Positions 50,167 to 62,400 of a stretch of DNA of 64,000 nucleotides are shown here, one piece after another (within the stretch, counting starts at the first letter, position 1; each line of letters begins with the position of its first letter). The DNA lies in the NCBI GenBank assembly GCA_940671915.1, contig CALNVZ010002100.1, positions 14,866,901-14,930,900 of the forward strand. Direction: 5' to 3'. The stretch is from Paracentrotus lividus (taxonomy: Eukaryota > Echinodermata > Echinoidea > Camarodonta > Echinidae). Below the pieces are notes generated by a model that saw only the letters and a list, made by a program, of their open reading frames with translations, was not told where the DNA came from and searched no databases. Made by a program: the position numbers and the translations under genes.

Positions 50167-53100
50167 GCTAATCTTAAGACGATTGAGAATGATAGATGAT
50201 GAGTGAGTGACAATCAGGTTTCATTAAATCCTGTAATCAAGCCAACAGGTGACTCCTTTCCATTCGTATTCCATCTTCTCTTTCGGGAAAGCAGATACCC
50301 TAAACATGGCTTATGAAAATTAAGAAAAAAAATTGTCGGCATACCTTTGAATGTTAGTCGGTAAATTTACATATATTTTCAATTTAAGCTATTTTAAGAC
50401 ATATATCTTAGGGTATGCTTTATTTCACACGAAAATCCTCACCGTAAGGCATTTCCATTTGGATGAATAAATTTGAGGTCCATTGGTCTTTGTATTTTGT
50501 ATCTGTCAAAATGGTATTCTTCAATATTCTCTTGGTAAACCATGGATACCATGTGGACAAATGAAAAATTTCCCCTCTCGATGGAAAGGGGTGTTTGTTG
50601 AAATACGTTGCAATGAATTTTTGATTTAGAGCCTCTCGAGTATAAAAGGGTATATCAAGACTACAATATAATAGTTCTAGAATCCAACGGATTTTTTTTG
50701 TGCAACCTCTTGAAGATTCTGCTTTATTTTTCGGCAAAATTCATGTTCCTGTTTATTGTTTTACGATCTTGAAATTTCATTCGAGTGACGCGACGCTGCC
50801 TTAAAGGCTCAATTCCATTAATATCGACAACTCAAACTCTTTCAATTCTTGGCATAAAAGGAGCTTATTTGACGTAAATTTCAAAACTGCATTTTAATAT
50901 TTAGTTTACTATCAGCGTTTGACTTTTTTTAAAGGATTAATCCTATAAAGAACTAGGATAGTGTATTTGTAAGATTTTAATTAAAAATAACTCCCGGAGT
51001 CAGGTTTGTCTTAAATGTACCGTTTAAAGGGGCTAGTAAGAATTGGTCGATTTAATCGAAAAAAAATGATAACGCTACTAATTAACACTCAATAAAACAA
51101 AAGTATAGTATTATATCATATAAGACTTCATAGCACGGGAATACATTCGCAACGGCCTGGAAATGCATGATTGATGTTGCATTTAGCTAAGGAACGAACT
51201 TCCCATCGCTTTAATTATATTTTTCTTTTCTTAATTTATATTACTTTTACTGAGGACCCTGTCAATCTCGAAGGGCACGGAACGACCCACTTTGTCTGTC
51301 TCTAATCGCAGCCTGACAAACTTAAAAAAACTCTCATTTAACAGGAAATGAAAGCTAAGGCGATCATAAAGCTGCGGGTAGTAATGATCTTTTACGGCAA
51401 ACTTTGGCCAAAGCAGAGATATAGGTTTCATGTATCGCAGGGGCTCTATGTAGAGCGAAACTTTGGAAGCAAGAAAGGGGGAGGAGTTGAGGGAGAGATA
51501 GAGGGAGGGGGTAAAATCACTCATGTTCACGCGAATTATGAATTGGTCTGTTGTCGGTTTGGTGCTCACACGTAAGTGTCACAATAGTTATCACGTAATT
51601 GGAACAAAATTATATATATCTTCTTTACACAACACAGAAATACGAGGATGGGGGAGTCTTATATTGACACCTTAGTACTAGTCAAGCAGACTCAGGACAA
51701 AACTCAATAGTCAGCATTAAAGAATACCAATTTTTACTGGTTCTAGCTTCAAGGGCTGAATATTTTGGTAAGTAAAGATGGGCCAGTTAGTTTTGGAGAA
51801 GAACAGTTTGGAGGCGGTTTGAAGTCGGTTAGGAACCGGTCTGAGAGTCGGGGTTGGCGATGGACTAAGGTAAAAGGGGTTTTGAGATATGTGGCAAGAA
51901 ACCCCGTATGACTTCCGCCACTATGGGCGGCTTCATTCTTTCTCTAGAAAAAATGTGATACGTTATAATTGAAGTTGGAGACATGATGCGGGTGAATTTA
52001 ATTATATGCGAAGTCAAAATAAAACATTACAGTCTCTCAAAAGACATAGATACAGATGGAAGTGGTGAACGATCGACGAAGAGCCTGCATAAAATCTTCC
52101 ATCTTTTGCATATGATTTATAAATAAACTAAAAAATAAAGTGGAAAAGACAAATGGCCGAAAGGCTAAATAATGACTTGGTTTCCGCCAAACTCTCCCTA
52201 ACTCTATTTTTATCTGAGGCCGCACTTATAAAAAAGAGTTAGAAGAAGGACAGATTTAGCATAACTTCTTCGCTGCCTTACTAATATAAGGATGATGATT
52301 TAAAACAACCCCCCCCCCCCACCCGAAACAGAAAAGTTTTTTTCCACGTAGCCCTTATTTCTCAAGGAATAGGACCTACCAAATAAAAATACAATGTAAA
52401 ATACTTGGTGGAAGCGAAGTGGTCTTCAAAAGAATGCCTGTCCTTTATCTCTATATTGCTGAAATCAAGCGAATGGTCAATGAGGATTTTTACACTTTAT
52501 GAATCTCAATGAACTCTCGCCATTGATTACATGACAGAGGAAAGTACTTTGAGCTTCGTTGACAGAACAACCGGAAATCGTTCTATAAAAACAATATATA
52601 GTGTCATTTATGTATTCTTATTAGTAAAAATGGGACAATATTGATTAGAATTCTAGAGATTAAAAAAATAAAAAACACACAGGATAATGGCAGGTCTTTA
52701 CCCACTCCCCATGCTTCCAGATTGGACGCCGACCACACTAGCGTAGGGATTACATAACAAAGCACTGTTTTAGGAACGTTAATACTTCATTGCATAACTA
52801 TCCATCGTGGCTTCTATTGTTATATTAATAGCAAATTATTATGATGCTATACGATATTAGTGGACAAATCAAATCCCATTCTCACCAGCCGGCCCTTTTT
52901 GGATTCTATTTTTGAAGCACATGTGCCATTCTGAGAAACAATCTTTCAAATCGACGGTATTTAAAAAAATTAACTTGATTCGTCTAGTGTTAGGACTAAA
53001 CCAGGTCGAATCCTAGAAGCTGATTCGGTGGGGTATTCTCCCCGAGGCCATTTTTAATACATTCGAATATATCAACTTTGGGCTCCTAAGATAATTTCCC

Positions 53101-53589
53101 GAACAGACAAATCTCTCCTGTTCGAAAGACGCAGATTGATCAAAAGACATGGAGTTTATGCTGCCTGCATTCGGTATGTCATTTTAAATTAAGTCGGAAT
53201 TTCGCCGGAGGTTCTGAATAAACCTTATTATACATTTTGAGTATTTAGTGCTTCATGTCATCTACCTTCCCGCTGCAAAAGCAGACAAAATTCAAAGGTA
53301 AGCCCTTGGGAACGGTCTAGCGTCAATTACAGCTAACTGCTAAGATGCTGTCATCCACTATAATCTTTGCTCAGTGGTTGGAAAATGGATTTGAATGAGA
53401 AAATTTCTCTGGTTTTAGACGCTCATCGAATAGTGCAGGTAATTGTTCATAAAATACTTTGGCGAAATTTCATGATTTTGCCTATTCAGCCTCATAAATA
53501 TTGAATATATCATTCTCCATAGTTTACACTGAAATCGAAATTAACACATTCTAGGCACATCTACAGAACGCTCGCGTAAAAAAAAAGGC

Positions 53590-55035
53590 TTAATTAAAAC
53601 AGTTTGGTTAAAAAGGTATTAACAAGATAACTGTATTAAAAGAACACTCGTTAAAAAACAAGTTGGTTTTAATTACGTGAAAATATGCTAAGGTTTGGGT
53701 TTAAAATAGCCTTTGTCCATTTTGGAAACAATAGTTTGGTTAAAAAACATATTGTTGGATCACGTGGATAAAAGAAAAAACTATACATGGGAAACGAACG
53801 AGATATTTTAACATAAAGAAATTAGCGGCTCCGCTCCTTAACGGCTCAAGAATCCTTGCGATTTTCATATTATACACGATGATATAGTGCGCCTATTCAT
53901 TGCACGTATTTTTGATCGCGCTCCGACAACAAGGTTACAATCGGGAACTGCTAGACTGCTGGTCTGGCTTGGCTAAATCTTGACATATTGATCAAAGTAA
54001 ATTGTGTAGGTAGAAATGACTTGAAGGAGTATAAGTTGCCTGTGATATAGGACTTACACATGCATATATATGTTTTTGACTACATTGGACCAGTAGGTTC
54101 TTATTATTTCGGTTGAAAGAACAGTGGTAGACCTGGAAACGCTTAAGGTTATTAAACTTGCTTGAAAATTTAAATGGCAACATCTTCGGCTCTAACTTAC
54201 GCATCTTAATTCGATTATAAATAACTTCTGCTCTCGTCATTATTGCAGCGGGGTCCACATTGGACTAAGTCTTGAGGTCATAGATTTAGTATTAGCCTAA
54301 ATATTTAGAACACGAGAACCATCATTTGCATCTATAAATTTAGGCCTAAATATTTTTAAGACCTCTTCGATGTGGGCATATAGGGTCCAATAGATCAGGC
54401 CGGAGAGATCACTAACTTGAGGTTATTTGGTATAACACGATTGGATGACCTTGGAAATCTAAATGTACGAACTTCTAACTTTATTGCCAACATCTCATTA
54501 TCTATATTCTAGATCCTATTTTAATTTAGATCCAGGTTAAAGATTCCGGTCCTGGACTAGATTGTAGACTAACGTCTGACCAGAAGTAATGTTACTACTT
54601 ACTGGACCAATACTTAGGCAATCCATGGGTAGGCCTATGCTCCTACTTAGGACACATCGAAAATAAATCAGACATGTAGATTTCTTTAATAATACAGGCA
54701 TGAATACTCAATGATATATATATTCTGGTACCAATAACCTTTGATCAAGATTGTCAATTTAAGGCCGGTCAGTCCCGGTCTTTCGAGCACTTTGATTTTT
54801 ATTTTTTTAACCAACCATGATTGTATTAAAAACAGAAATTTTAAACCAAGTTAAGCTATTAAAAATTTTTACCAACTAGGTGTTGGTTAAAATATTTTAA
54901 CCAACTTTTTATTAAAGTTTTAATACAATAATTGGTTAAATTTTAACCAATCTGGGGTTGGTCTCACACTCGTTTAATAACCAACATTAGGTAAGTTCAT
55001 AATTTGAACCACGGTGGTTAAATTTTGCCCGGTTT
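53590..55035. repeat. Clusters of TTGGTTAAAA motifs in both orientations
   Basis: TTGGTTAAA or its complement TTTAACCAA recurs at about 53,602, 53,733, 54,809, 54,884, 54,895, 54,932 and 54,942, in two clusters (53,590-53,765 and 54,800-55,035) about 1 kb apart. At 54,882-54,905 there is a perfect 24-bp palindrome (GTTGGTTAAAATATTTTAAC then CAAC), and at 54,931-54,951 a near-perfect one. The clusters may be the two ends of an inverted-repeat element, but the outer boundaries are not clear. Confidence 0.4.
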
Positions 55036-56877
55036 GGTAAATTTTCTCTGAGGACGTGTAAAATACTGAAGTGACTAATTTCTGGGGCTCGTATAGTGAC
55101 GCAGTTGAAAGTGAGCATTTTTGCACTTGGCCAATGTGTTTAATTATCAAAACAAAATGTTCATGTTCTGGTAAAGAGGATTCGCACCGGGTTCACTAGA
55201 CCACTTGGAAGAAATAACCGACTGACCGTTTACCAATAGACCGACGGAGATCTGGATGTAATTATGACAGCATAATAGATATAAAAAAGATGACTAAAAT
55301 GGCAATTAATTTTGAAGAAAGTTCATCATTTGCAACATTAATTTATATTTCACATGCTAGCAATCGGGAGATGTGAATTGGCATACTATACGTGCTCGTC
55401 AGCGTTTCTCATGCACCGGTTGACCAGGTTCGATCTCACAATCCCAACGATGCACAGGGCACGGTTTCTTTAGCCACCATTTAATATGCTAGGGAAAATG
55501 TAATTCAGGAAAACATTTTTGTTGGTAATTTCTCCTGCTAAAGATTTATGAAATAAAGGGAAAGAAATTCATTAGAGTTATATAACGTACATATTTGTTA
55601 AAACGGGAACAAAGTGTTACTCCTGATGTTCTTTTGTATTTCTCATTAATTTATTCGCGAGGGACCAGCATTAAACAAAAACTGGTTTTTAAATTAATTT
55701 TTTATGGCGACTCTGCTGACAGCAATGCTGTACCAAAATACAAATGTTTTATCAGTGTAGTATTGTTACAGTCTTAGGATCGCAGGCTATTAGTCTACTT
55801 ACAGATAAATTGGTAGTTTATCTTTAATGTATATAGTCTTTAAATTCTGATTGCCATGATATTTATTATAGACCTTGTATGATCTCAAGGTGTCCAATGA
55901 CTCTAGTGTACCTTCGGTGTTCTGTTAACAGACATATGACTATCCATAAGAATAAACATCCTTCCGGGTTGGTAGCGACCATCAACCCATTCATATAGCT
56001 TCGTACGGGAGTGCTGGCCTGACGTATGCTGGCAGAGGATTTCTATGACGTTTGTGGGCCTGGAGAGTTTTTGGGTTCGAATGCCTCACGGGAGAGGCTC
56101 CGAGCATTGCTGAAGTCCGTCCGCAACCATTTCAGGAACATCATCGGATGAAGACTCATAATCGAAGTGCATCTCATGTAGTGCGCGGTTCCTCAAAGGC
56201 GAACAGCCCCAGCATGGTATTTTCATCTTGGATGTTGTTTTGTGTCTCATAGTTATTGTAGCACAGGACCTTGGAACTGGTACTGGGATGTCGGGTCAGA
56301 TAGCAACCGTGAAAGAAAGTTGTCATTAGAAACCGATAGAAGGACTCGAGAGCAATAAGTGGCTTATCAGAGAGCAAGAGTAAGGGACAGGGCATGGTCC
56401 TTAGAACGATAGACGATAGGCGATGAACGTAAGAACAGAGGAACTTCTCATGCTATTATGTCATAAGAGCCTGTAAATAAAAAGACAAATTATTTGTTGA
56501 TGCGATAAAAAAAAGATTTCCTTAACAGTAAATTGTTTTTTTTTTAAATACCACTAGTTTTAGAATGTTGTGATTTTTTCCTGTCAGATATCCCACCCCA
56601 CCCTCACACAGTCAAAATTTGAGAATTCAGCTTCTTCAATATCAAACTCATTCTATTCTAATCAAATATTTCATTGGGCATTTCCCTATCTTGTCCTTAG
56701 AGGTAACCCCAAAAAACACAACACAACAACAACAAACAACACAACAACACAAAAAACACAAAACACATAATGCACAATACTCATTAATATGTTTTTGTTA
56801 TATTCTAATCTTTCCTACACATCACCTCACTAATAAATGGCGATCTATTCTTCTACAAAAGGTGTATCTTACCTGAA
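55036..56877 (-). other. Cyclase intron, unassigned part
   Basis: About 1.8 kb. A CAA/ACA-rich patch lies at 56,716-56,768. A box-A-like TAGCAATCGGG (about 55,358) and a box-B-like GGTTCGATCTC (about 55,428) hint at a tRNA-derived SINE, but no element boundary was found. Confidence 0.4.
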
Positions 56878-57150
56878 ACCCGTCAGCCGCATATCTCTGG
56901 ATTCCCTGCATTTTTCAAGCAGTTCTGGTTGCACGTGAGGAAGACTTGAGGAAAAATCTGCAATAAAAATGACAAATAAAAAGAAAGGTTATTTATATCA
57001 TCAATGAAGACAAAATCTTAGGTGATGCTCGCCGAAGTTTGTTTAATCAAGCGTTCTGGTTGCACTGAGGAAATCTGATAAAATGGACAAATAAAAGAAG
57101 CAACTTGTATTCCGTTATATCTGAGAACATAATCTTAGGTGTTGCACTTT
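56878..57150 (-). other. Exon-like segment with a decayed local duplicate
   Basis: On the minus strand a TTTTATTGCAG acceptor-like site (about 56,957) is followed by 78 bp open in one frame (FSSSLPHVQPELLEKCRESR then DMRLTGF) and a GTAAGAT donor at 56,872-56,877. A second, eroded version of the acceptor side and upstream intron lies about 131 bp away (57,046-57,150). The encoded peptide does not match a receptor guanylate cyclase segment I know. The exons at 59,362 and 47,961 already join in frame without it. It could be an alternative exon, an exon of something else, or chance. Confidence 0.25.
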
Positions 57151-59123
57151 AAAATGAGACAAGGGTCTGCTTTCCTTTAATCGTTTGGAAAGGCAACTGA
57201 TTTTTTGGATGCCTTCCTCTCTTTAGTCTAATCGGATGATGAACAAAGGAGATTCCTTATGTCTATTCACATATCCTCTCGTTGGACCTGAGGTAGAGGG
57301 ATGCACCAAATCTGCATTGTTTCCACACAAGAAAATAAAGCAAGTCATTCCTACATGGACTCTCGTGGACGTTCTTTCTAGGGATGATGATAGAGCTCTG
57401 ATGATAGATATGAACCTTTTGTGATTGAGCACTGCTCCCGAGAGTCTTAGCTAAACACTGAATCATCTCAATAAGTTTTTTTTTGTTTTCAGCTCACGTG
57501 AAAGGAGCTAAACCAAGCACTTTGAGTGCAGTCCGCTATGCAAGTCGAATTTCAACTCTTGAAGAGCTAAAAACAGCACTTCAGGTTTAGAGTGTAATAC
57601 TGATTAATCATCTAACTGATCGATATTTGAATGTTATAAATAAGGCAAGTTGTTTGGTCAGAAATTTGCATAGACAATGCTACCTGTTTAAATAAACAAA
57701 AATAAATGAAATATTCAAAGCTTGCATATGTTAGAGTCTCATCAGCCGATATATCATGAAATGACAAGTTGAAATATAAATAAATGACATTCAATTCCTC
57801 ATGCCAAAAGGAAAAATAACTATGACCATTTTTCTCTTTTCCGTTAGTAAATAACAATACTCTTCTCATGGTTCTGTATATATTTTTTTTTCCGACCATT
57901 ATCGATGCCAAAGTTTTTTAAGTTAGAGATAAGTGTAACTAGATGAGGATTTTAGCCACGTAGCTTTGGCATGTAAGGCCATGTAGCGTCTAATGAAGGG
58001 TAGATTTAGTATTGGGGAATAGGAAGGACCCATCTTGTTTTCTATACCCATTCACATTTCTCTGACGATCAAATTGGAACAAGAAGTTTGTCTTTTGCAG
58101 TAATGTGACTAAGATGTATTGTTCAGATTTAAAGTTTGCTGTTCTGTCATTAAAATGCATCTGCAGTTGTTAGGTTCGTCAAATAATCATTATTTAAACA
58201 CATTTGTTAGTTTTTGCTATTTTATTTTAAAGATAACGTTTTTCCAAATTATATAACATATTTGAACAGTCGTGTATCATTAGAACGGGAGTCTCTCGCT
58301 ATATCCGATGGAAATATACGATTTTTGTTTTCTCAAACGTTCGCTTGGGCCAGCCGGGAGATAGACAAACAATAATAGTCTAGGTAAACAGTGCTCAAAG
58401 CAGTGAGTTCCTTACAATCTAAATCCAAGCATAACTTCATCGATTGTTGTCGTTTGAGGATTTCTCTATCTCTCCAATTTGATCTATCCATTTGTGCTGT
58501 TTATATGTTACTGAAGCCCGGACCGTTGATCATAGAAGTAAGATGAATCGAATTGAGCAATTAATCTACACTTGGGCAAACTTGACCCAGGTGAGATTAA
58601 TAGGTATCTGGACGGAAGCAGAAAGAAACGTATGAAAGATTGGCGCGCTTATCATGAATATATGAGCAATCGCCGGGATAGATTTTGTCACTTTGTATTT
58701 ATAGGCGAAATATTAGCAATGACGAAGGCACAATAAAATTCGCCTACGTACGTCTAAGAAGAGATGTGAAGTTATACTGACACCCCCAAATTAATCCGTT
58801 GGATTTCATTGATGCAGACCAATTCGCAAGTTCCATTTGTTTTTGTAGTGATTTTACACCCACTATGACCTTGACTTTCAGTTTGGATCCATTAAGGTAT
58901 TGCATGTCAATGTGGGTGAGGGGGGGGGTGCCGTGATCCAATTTTGTTGGGGCGAATTCGTACGTTGCCCCGAAGGACGAACAAGTAGAAAGTAGGTCGA
59001 ACACACGATGTATCATCTTCCATTCACTTTCTTTTTTTCTTTAAATACATTTCCTTTGATTAAAATGCAACCGGACTAGATGGGGGGGGGGGGCAGGAGA
59101 GTATCTCTACCACTGTACCTTTC
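57151..59123 (-). other. Cyclase intron, unassigned part
   Basis: About 2 kb with no recognised gene or element. Two phrases of the kind GTGAAAGGAGCTAAACCAAG / GAAGAGCTAAAAACAGCACT near 57,497 and 57,560 form a weak local direct repeat. Confidence 0.45.
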
Positions 59124-59272
59124 CAGCGGCAGATCCAGGATTTAAAATAGAGGGAGAGCAAAAGCAAATTTGATAACAGAGGGGCGCGAAGGCATATGTT
59201 CTGTTGCTCAATGTGTGATTCTCAAAAACGGGGGGGGGCGGATGCCCCTTGCATCCCGCCTAACACCACTGT
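59124..59272. mobile_element. Small element with CAGCGGCAGATCCAGG terminus
   Basis: The left end reads CAGCGGCAGATCCAGGATTT and the right end, inverted, reads CAGTGGTGTTAGGCGGGATG; the inner half contains GGGGGGGCGGATGCCCC. Size is about 149 bp. The terminus wording matches 1,350-1,366 (and the gap-side copy at about 13,587-13,603) and 6,769, so these are probably degraded members of one dispersed family. Confidence 0.45.
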
Positions 59273-59311
59273 ATTACATAGAGTAATACAAAGTGAAGGA
59301 GTCAAGGAATA

Positions 59312-59313
59312 AT

Positions 59314-59342
<29 letters not shown>
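59312..59342. repeat. (GA)n tract
   Basis: About 30 bp of pure GA immediately 3' (gene sense) of the kinase-homology exon donor. Confidence 0.9.
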
Positions 59343-59344
<2 letters not shown>

Positions 59345-59361
59345 ATACAGTAATGACCTAC

Positions 59362-59470
59362 CTGCAAGCTCTTTGGGCAATATTCCGTCATGATATGATG
59401 TGGGCGCATCGATGCATGCTCCGATAATTGATCACGTGATCATGTTGAGGTCACGAACCGTAGGGCGGAA
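59362..59470 (-). CDS. Guanylate cyclase exon: IGACIDAP...MTEYCPK (damaged)
   Basis: Donor GTAGGTC at 59,355-59,361. Reading towards it, the minus strand gives TVRDLNMIT, a TGA stop, SIIGACIDAPTSY, then a frame change, then MTEYCPKSLQ. Natriuretic-type receptors read R-D-x-x-x-x-H-L-T-R-F-I-G-A-C-I-D-P-P then V-T-E-Y-C-P-R-G-S-L-Q, the N-lobe and hinge of the kinase-homology domain. Relative to that, the TGA sits where an Arg codon (CGA) may have been, two bases are missing after TSY, and the Gly codon before SLQ is gone. Phase 0 at the donor fits exon 47,961. The 5' boundary is not clear; a pyrimidine-rich acceptor ending in ACACAG lies near 59,525. Confidence 0.7.
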
Positions 59471-62400
59471 GGAAGAGATATACTCAGAGATATATTACAA
59501 TATGAGATCATTGTATCCCTGTGTAGAACAAGATGACACGAATAAAATATCTATTGAAGTTGAGCCAGAAGGGTATACAGTCAGCAAAATTCCTAAAGGA
59601 TTTAACGCCATTTTTGATCTCAGGGAAATGTAAAAAATCCTGACAATAATTGATGATGAATCTTGGCTAGTAGGATATCTTGTTGCTTCCTTTCCACAAC
59701 AATTCTAGAAGGGACCCTTTAAAGGATTGAGTAACTTTCAAACAGAGCAATTAGATCAAGATTAATAAATTATATTGTTCCTACAGTAAAAACAAACTAC
59801 TGAAGTTTCAGATCAAATGAAATCATTAACTACCTTAAAAAAGTGTAACAAACAATGCCAAGCAAACAGTCAAATACCAGTACCCTCTGCTGATAGCCAA
59901 CCAGGCCGCAGAGACGGGGGACTTTACAACAGGAAATGGAGTGTGTGGAAAAGCACATGGTTTTATAAACCATCCCGGTGTGGTTTATAAATGTTGAGTA
60001 TGAAATCATTGATATCTCGAAGGTAAGCAAGCAATTAGCTTGAAATTTTGAAGAGATACCAAGACTGACCTAAGTGTTTATTTATGTTGGCAATAAGCTA
60101 ATCGAATAATGTGATTTGAATATCATTCAAGTTACTGCATCCCTTTAATATAAATGTTGATAACAGGCTATGGCGATTCGGTATGATTGTTTGAAAAGAA
60201 GGTATCTCATCTCAAAATTAATACGCACAGCTAAAATTGGATTATAATGAGCAAGTGATTAAACAATTTAATAGTTTTGTCATATTTTTAAATCACACTT
60301 CTTTCACTGTCAAACAGTCAAATTGAATAAGATATTTCTCAGTTAACCACATTCGTCGGGCGTACTTAACTTCGATAATTAATTTCGTTACTTCAATTTT
60401 ACCAACAAAAGTCAAAATATAGAGGCAAAATCTATTAAGGGAATTAAAGGACAATGACCCCTACCCCTCCAATCTTTGGCTTCTTTTTATGGTAGTGACA
60501 GTATTCCATTGAGCTCAGAACGAGGGGTCACCCAGAAATACTGGTGAGAAATCTTCTAATTTGTTCGGGATACTGGAGACACAGAAATGCGCCTTCGGTT
60601 ACCCCAAGTCATTATCGATTGAAGGTCTTCTTCGAAAGCAGAGCGCTTGTCTGCACCGTTTAGATGAATGCTGGCCAACCAAGTGAGTTAATGAAACCAC
60701 GAGATAGTATCTTGGAGTAAAATCAGGTAAAAGCCTGGAGAAACTAATTTCAAGCACATGTCCCTTGTTTTGTTTGTATGCCATTTAGGAGTCACAAGGT
60801 TAAACTAATTTCGCCAATAATGATTGAGATTGACCAGGCGAAGTAATGAAGTTATAAGCAAACAGTCAATGAATATTTCGGAATGAATGGGCAGCCAAAA
60901 ATAAACAAAACAACCTTTTTTTACTCCTTTTTTTTTACCACCAGCATCTACTACATGTCACATACATTAAGCTCTCTTTATACCACCATGGTGATCACCA
61001 TGTGGACATTTTTTTTTCAATACTTCCTCGGCTAAATGAAGCCTATTCACCATCATATGAAGTAGAAAAAAATATTGTGTTACTTTGTGGCGTGCAGCAA
61101 CCACAAATCAAGCGCAATGTTGGACCCCACGCTTCCAATTTGAACCGACGCTGAATCCAGAAGATCATTATCTGTCACTGGTGTTTGGCATGTTAAACCA
61201 CACCGTAAATCTCACCCAACTAAAGACGTAGGCGGAGTGAGACAGGCCATAGACAGGGGAGCAGAAACTCTTTCTTATTTTCAGTGAGACGAGTAAAATT
61301 GAATGGTTCATCAAAAATCTGGCGAGACCTTTATGCATTGTTGGTCATGCTAGTGGTCAGTGAGAAACATCTCACCGACAAGTAATATCTCGCATAATGT
61401 CATAAAAAGCATCGCTTAGTTATTTTATTAAAGATGAGAAAATTTGATAAAAATGTATTATATTTTGGAATCTCATAGACATGGACAGTCTGAAGAGTAA
61501 CCTCGGAGCTTGTGACTACGATCTGTGATCTTAAATATCTTGTTGAAAATACATTGTCTGCATGGTACTCGGGCGATTTTTTTTTTCTTATGCGTCTAGC
61601 TATATGAGTATGTGCTTACCTACATATAATGCAAATATAAATAACGTTGATTTATAAGAATTTCTCTTCAATAAATCAACATGTGCGATAAAATTGATCC
61701 ATTATAAGTTTAGAATATACAGTTTATTTGCACGATACAACATACATTCCTAAAATATTAATTGCTACATTACACAAGTAGCGATCGCTCTTTTCAGAGC
61801 AGGTGGTTCATCCTTTGTGAAGTGTGTGGTGCATGCAACTATGAAATTCATTTTTACATCTTTTAAACATGAACATGACAAAATAATAGCTTGTAATAAT
61901 TTCTAATTCTAAATATAGAGGATAGGGGTAAATGACCTATAATCCTTTGGTAATTATTGATCCGTAATTATCCATCTCGGCCTATTATTTCCGACATGGT
62001 TATCTTTTTCCCCCATTTTTTCCCTCAAAAACCTGATTTCGCCTAAAATTTCACCAAATGATCGTTTCTCTGACTTTTAGGTTTTCTCACCCTCCATAAA
62101 CATGATGGCTGGATTGATTTTTTCCTTTTTTTAAATGTCAGGGTCGGGTTTGTACTTTCAGTTCTTTTTTTACCCTCCCAGTAAAAGTGGCGATTCACCA
62201 TTACTCTCTTGCGAGACGATTGAACAGAGAAAGCTTGTCAAATCCAACTTGAATTTTATGGTGGATGCACCCAGACAAGTGGGCTGTGCATCATTCCATG
62301 AAAGACCAGTGTCTGTTTTGACAAGATTTAATGGGGCCCCCAGGGGGCAGAACTCTTTTTAGGTGCCCAGGGAAACAGAGCGTAGTGCGATTATCGTTAC

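Larger units (their letters stand above)
48033..53579 (-). other. Left half of a long cyclase intron
   Basis: No gene recognised in about 5.5 kb. It contains the GA tracts and minisatellite patches listed separately, a CTCCCCCA-type run near 52,310-52,322, and a G-rich stretch of repeated GGTT/GGAG phrases at about 51,805-51,865. Confidence 0.45.

Noticed and set aside
55350..55440. Possible tRNA or SINE (box A-like and box B-like motifs)
   Set aside because: No cloverleaf can be drawn and spacing is poor; not called as a tRNA gene.
59400..59633. Plus-strand open frame of 77 codons
   Set aside because: It overlaps the minus-strand kinase-homology exon, whose motifs are recognisable; the plus-strand peptide matches nothing known.
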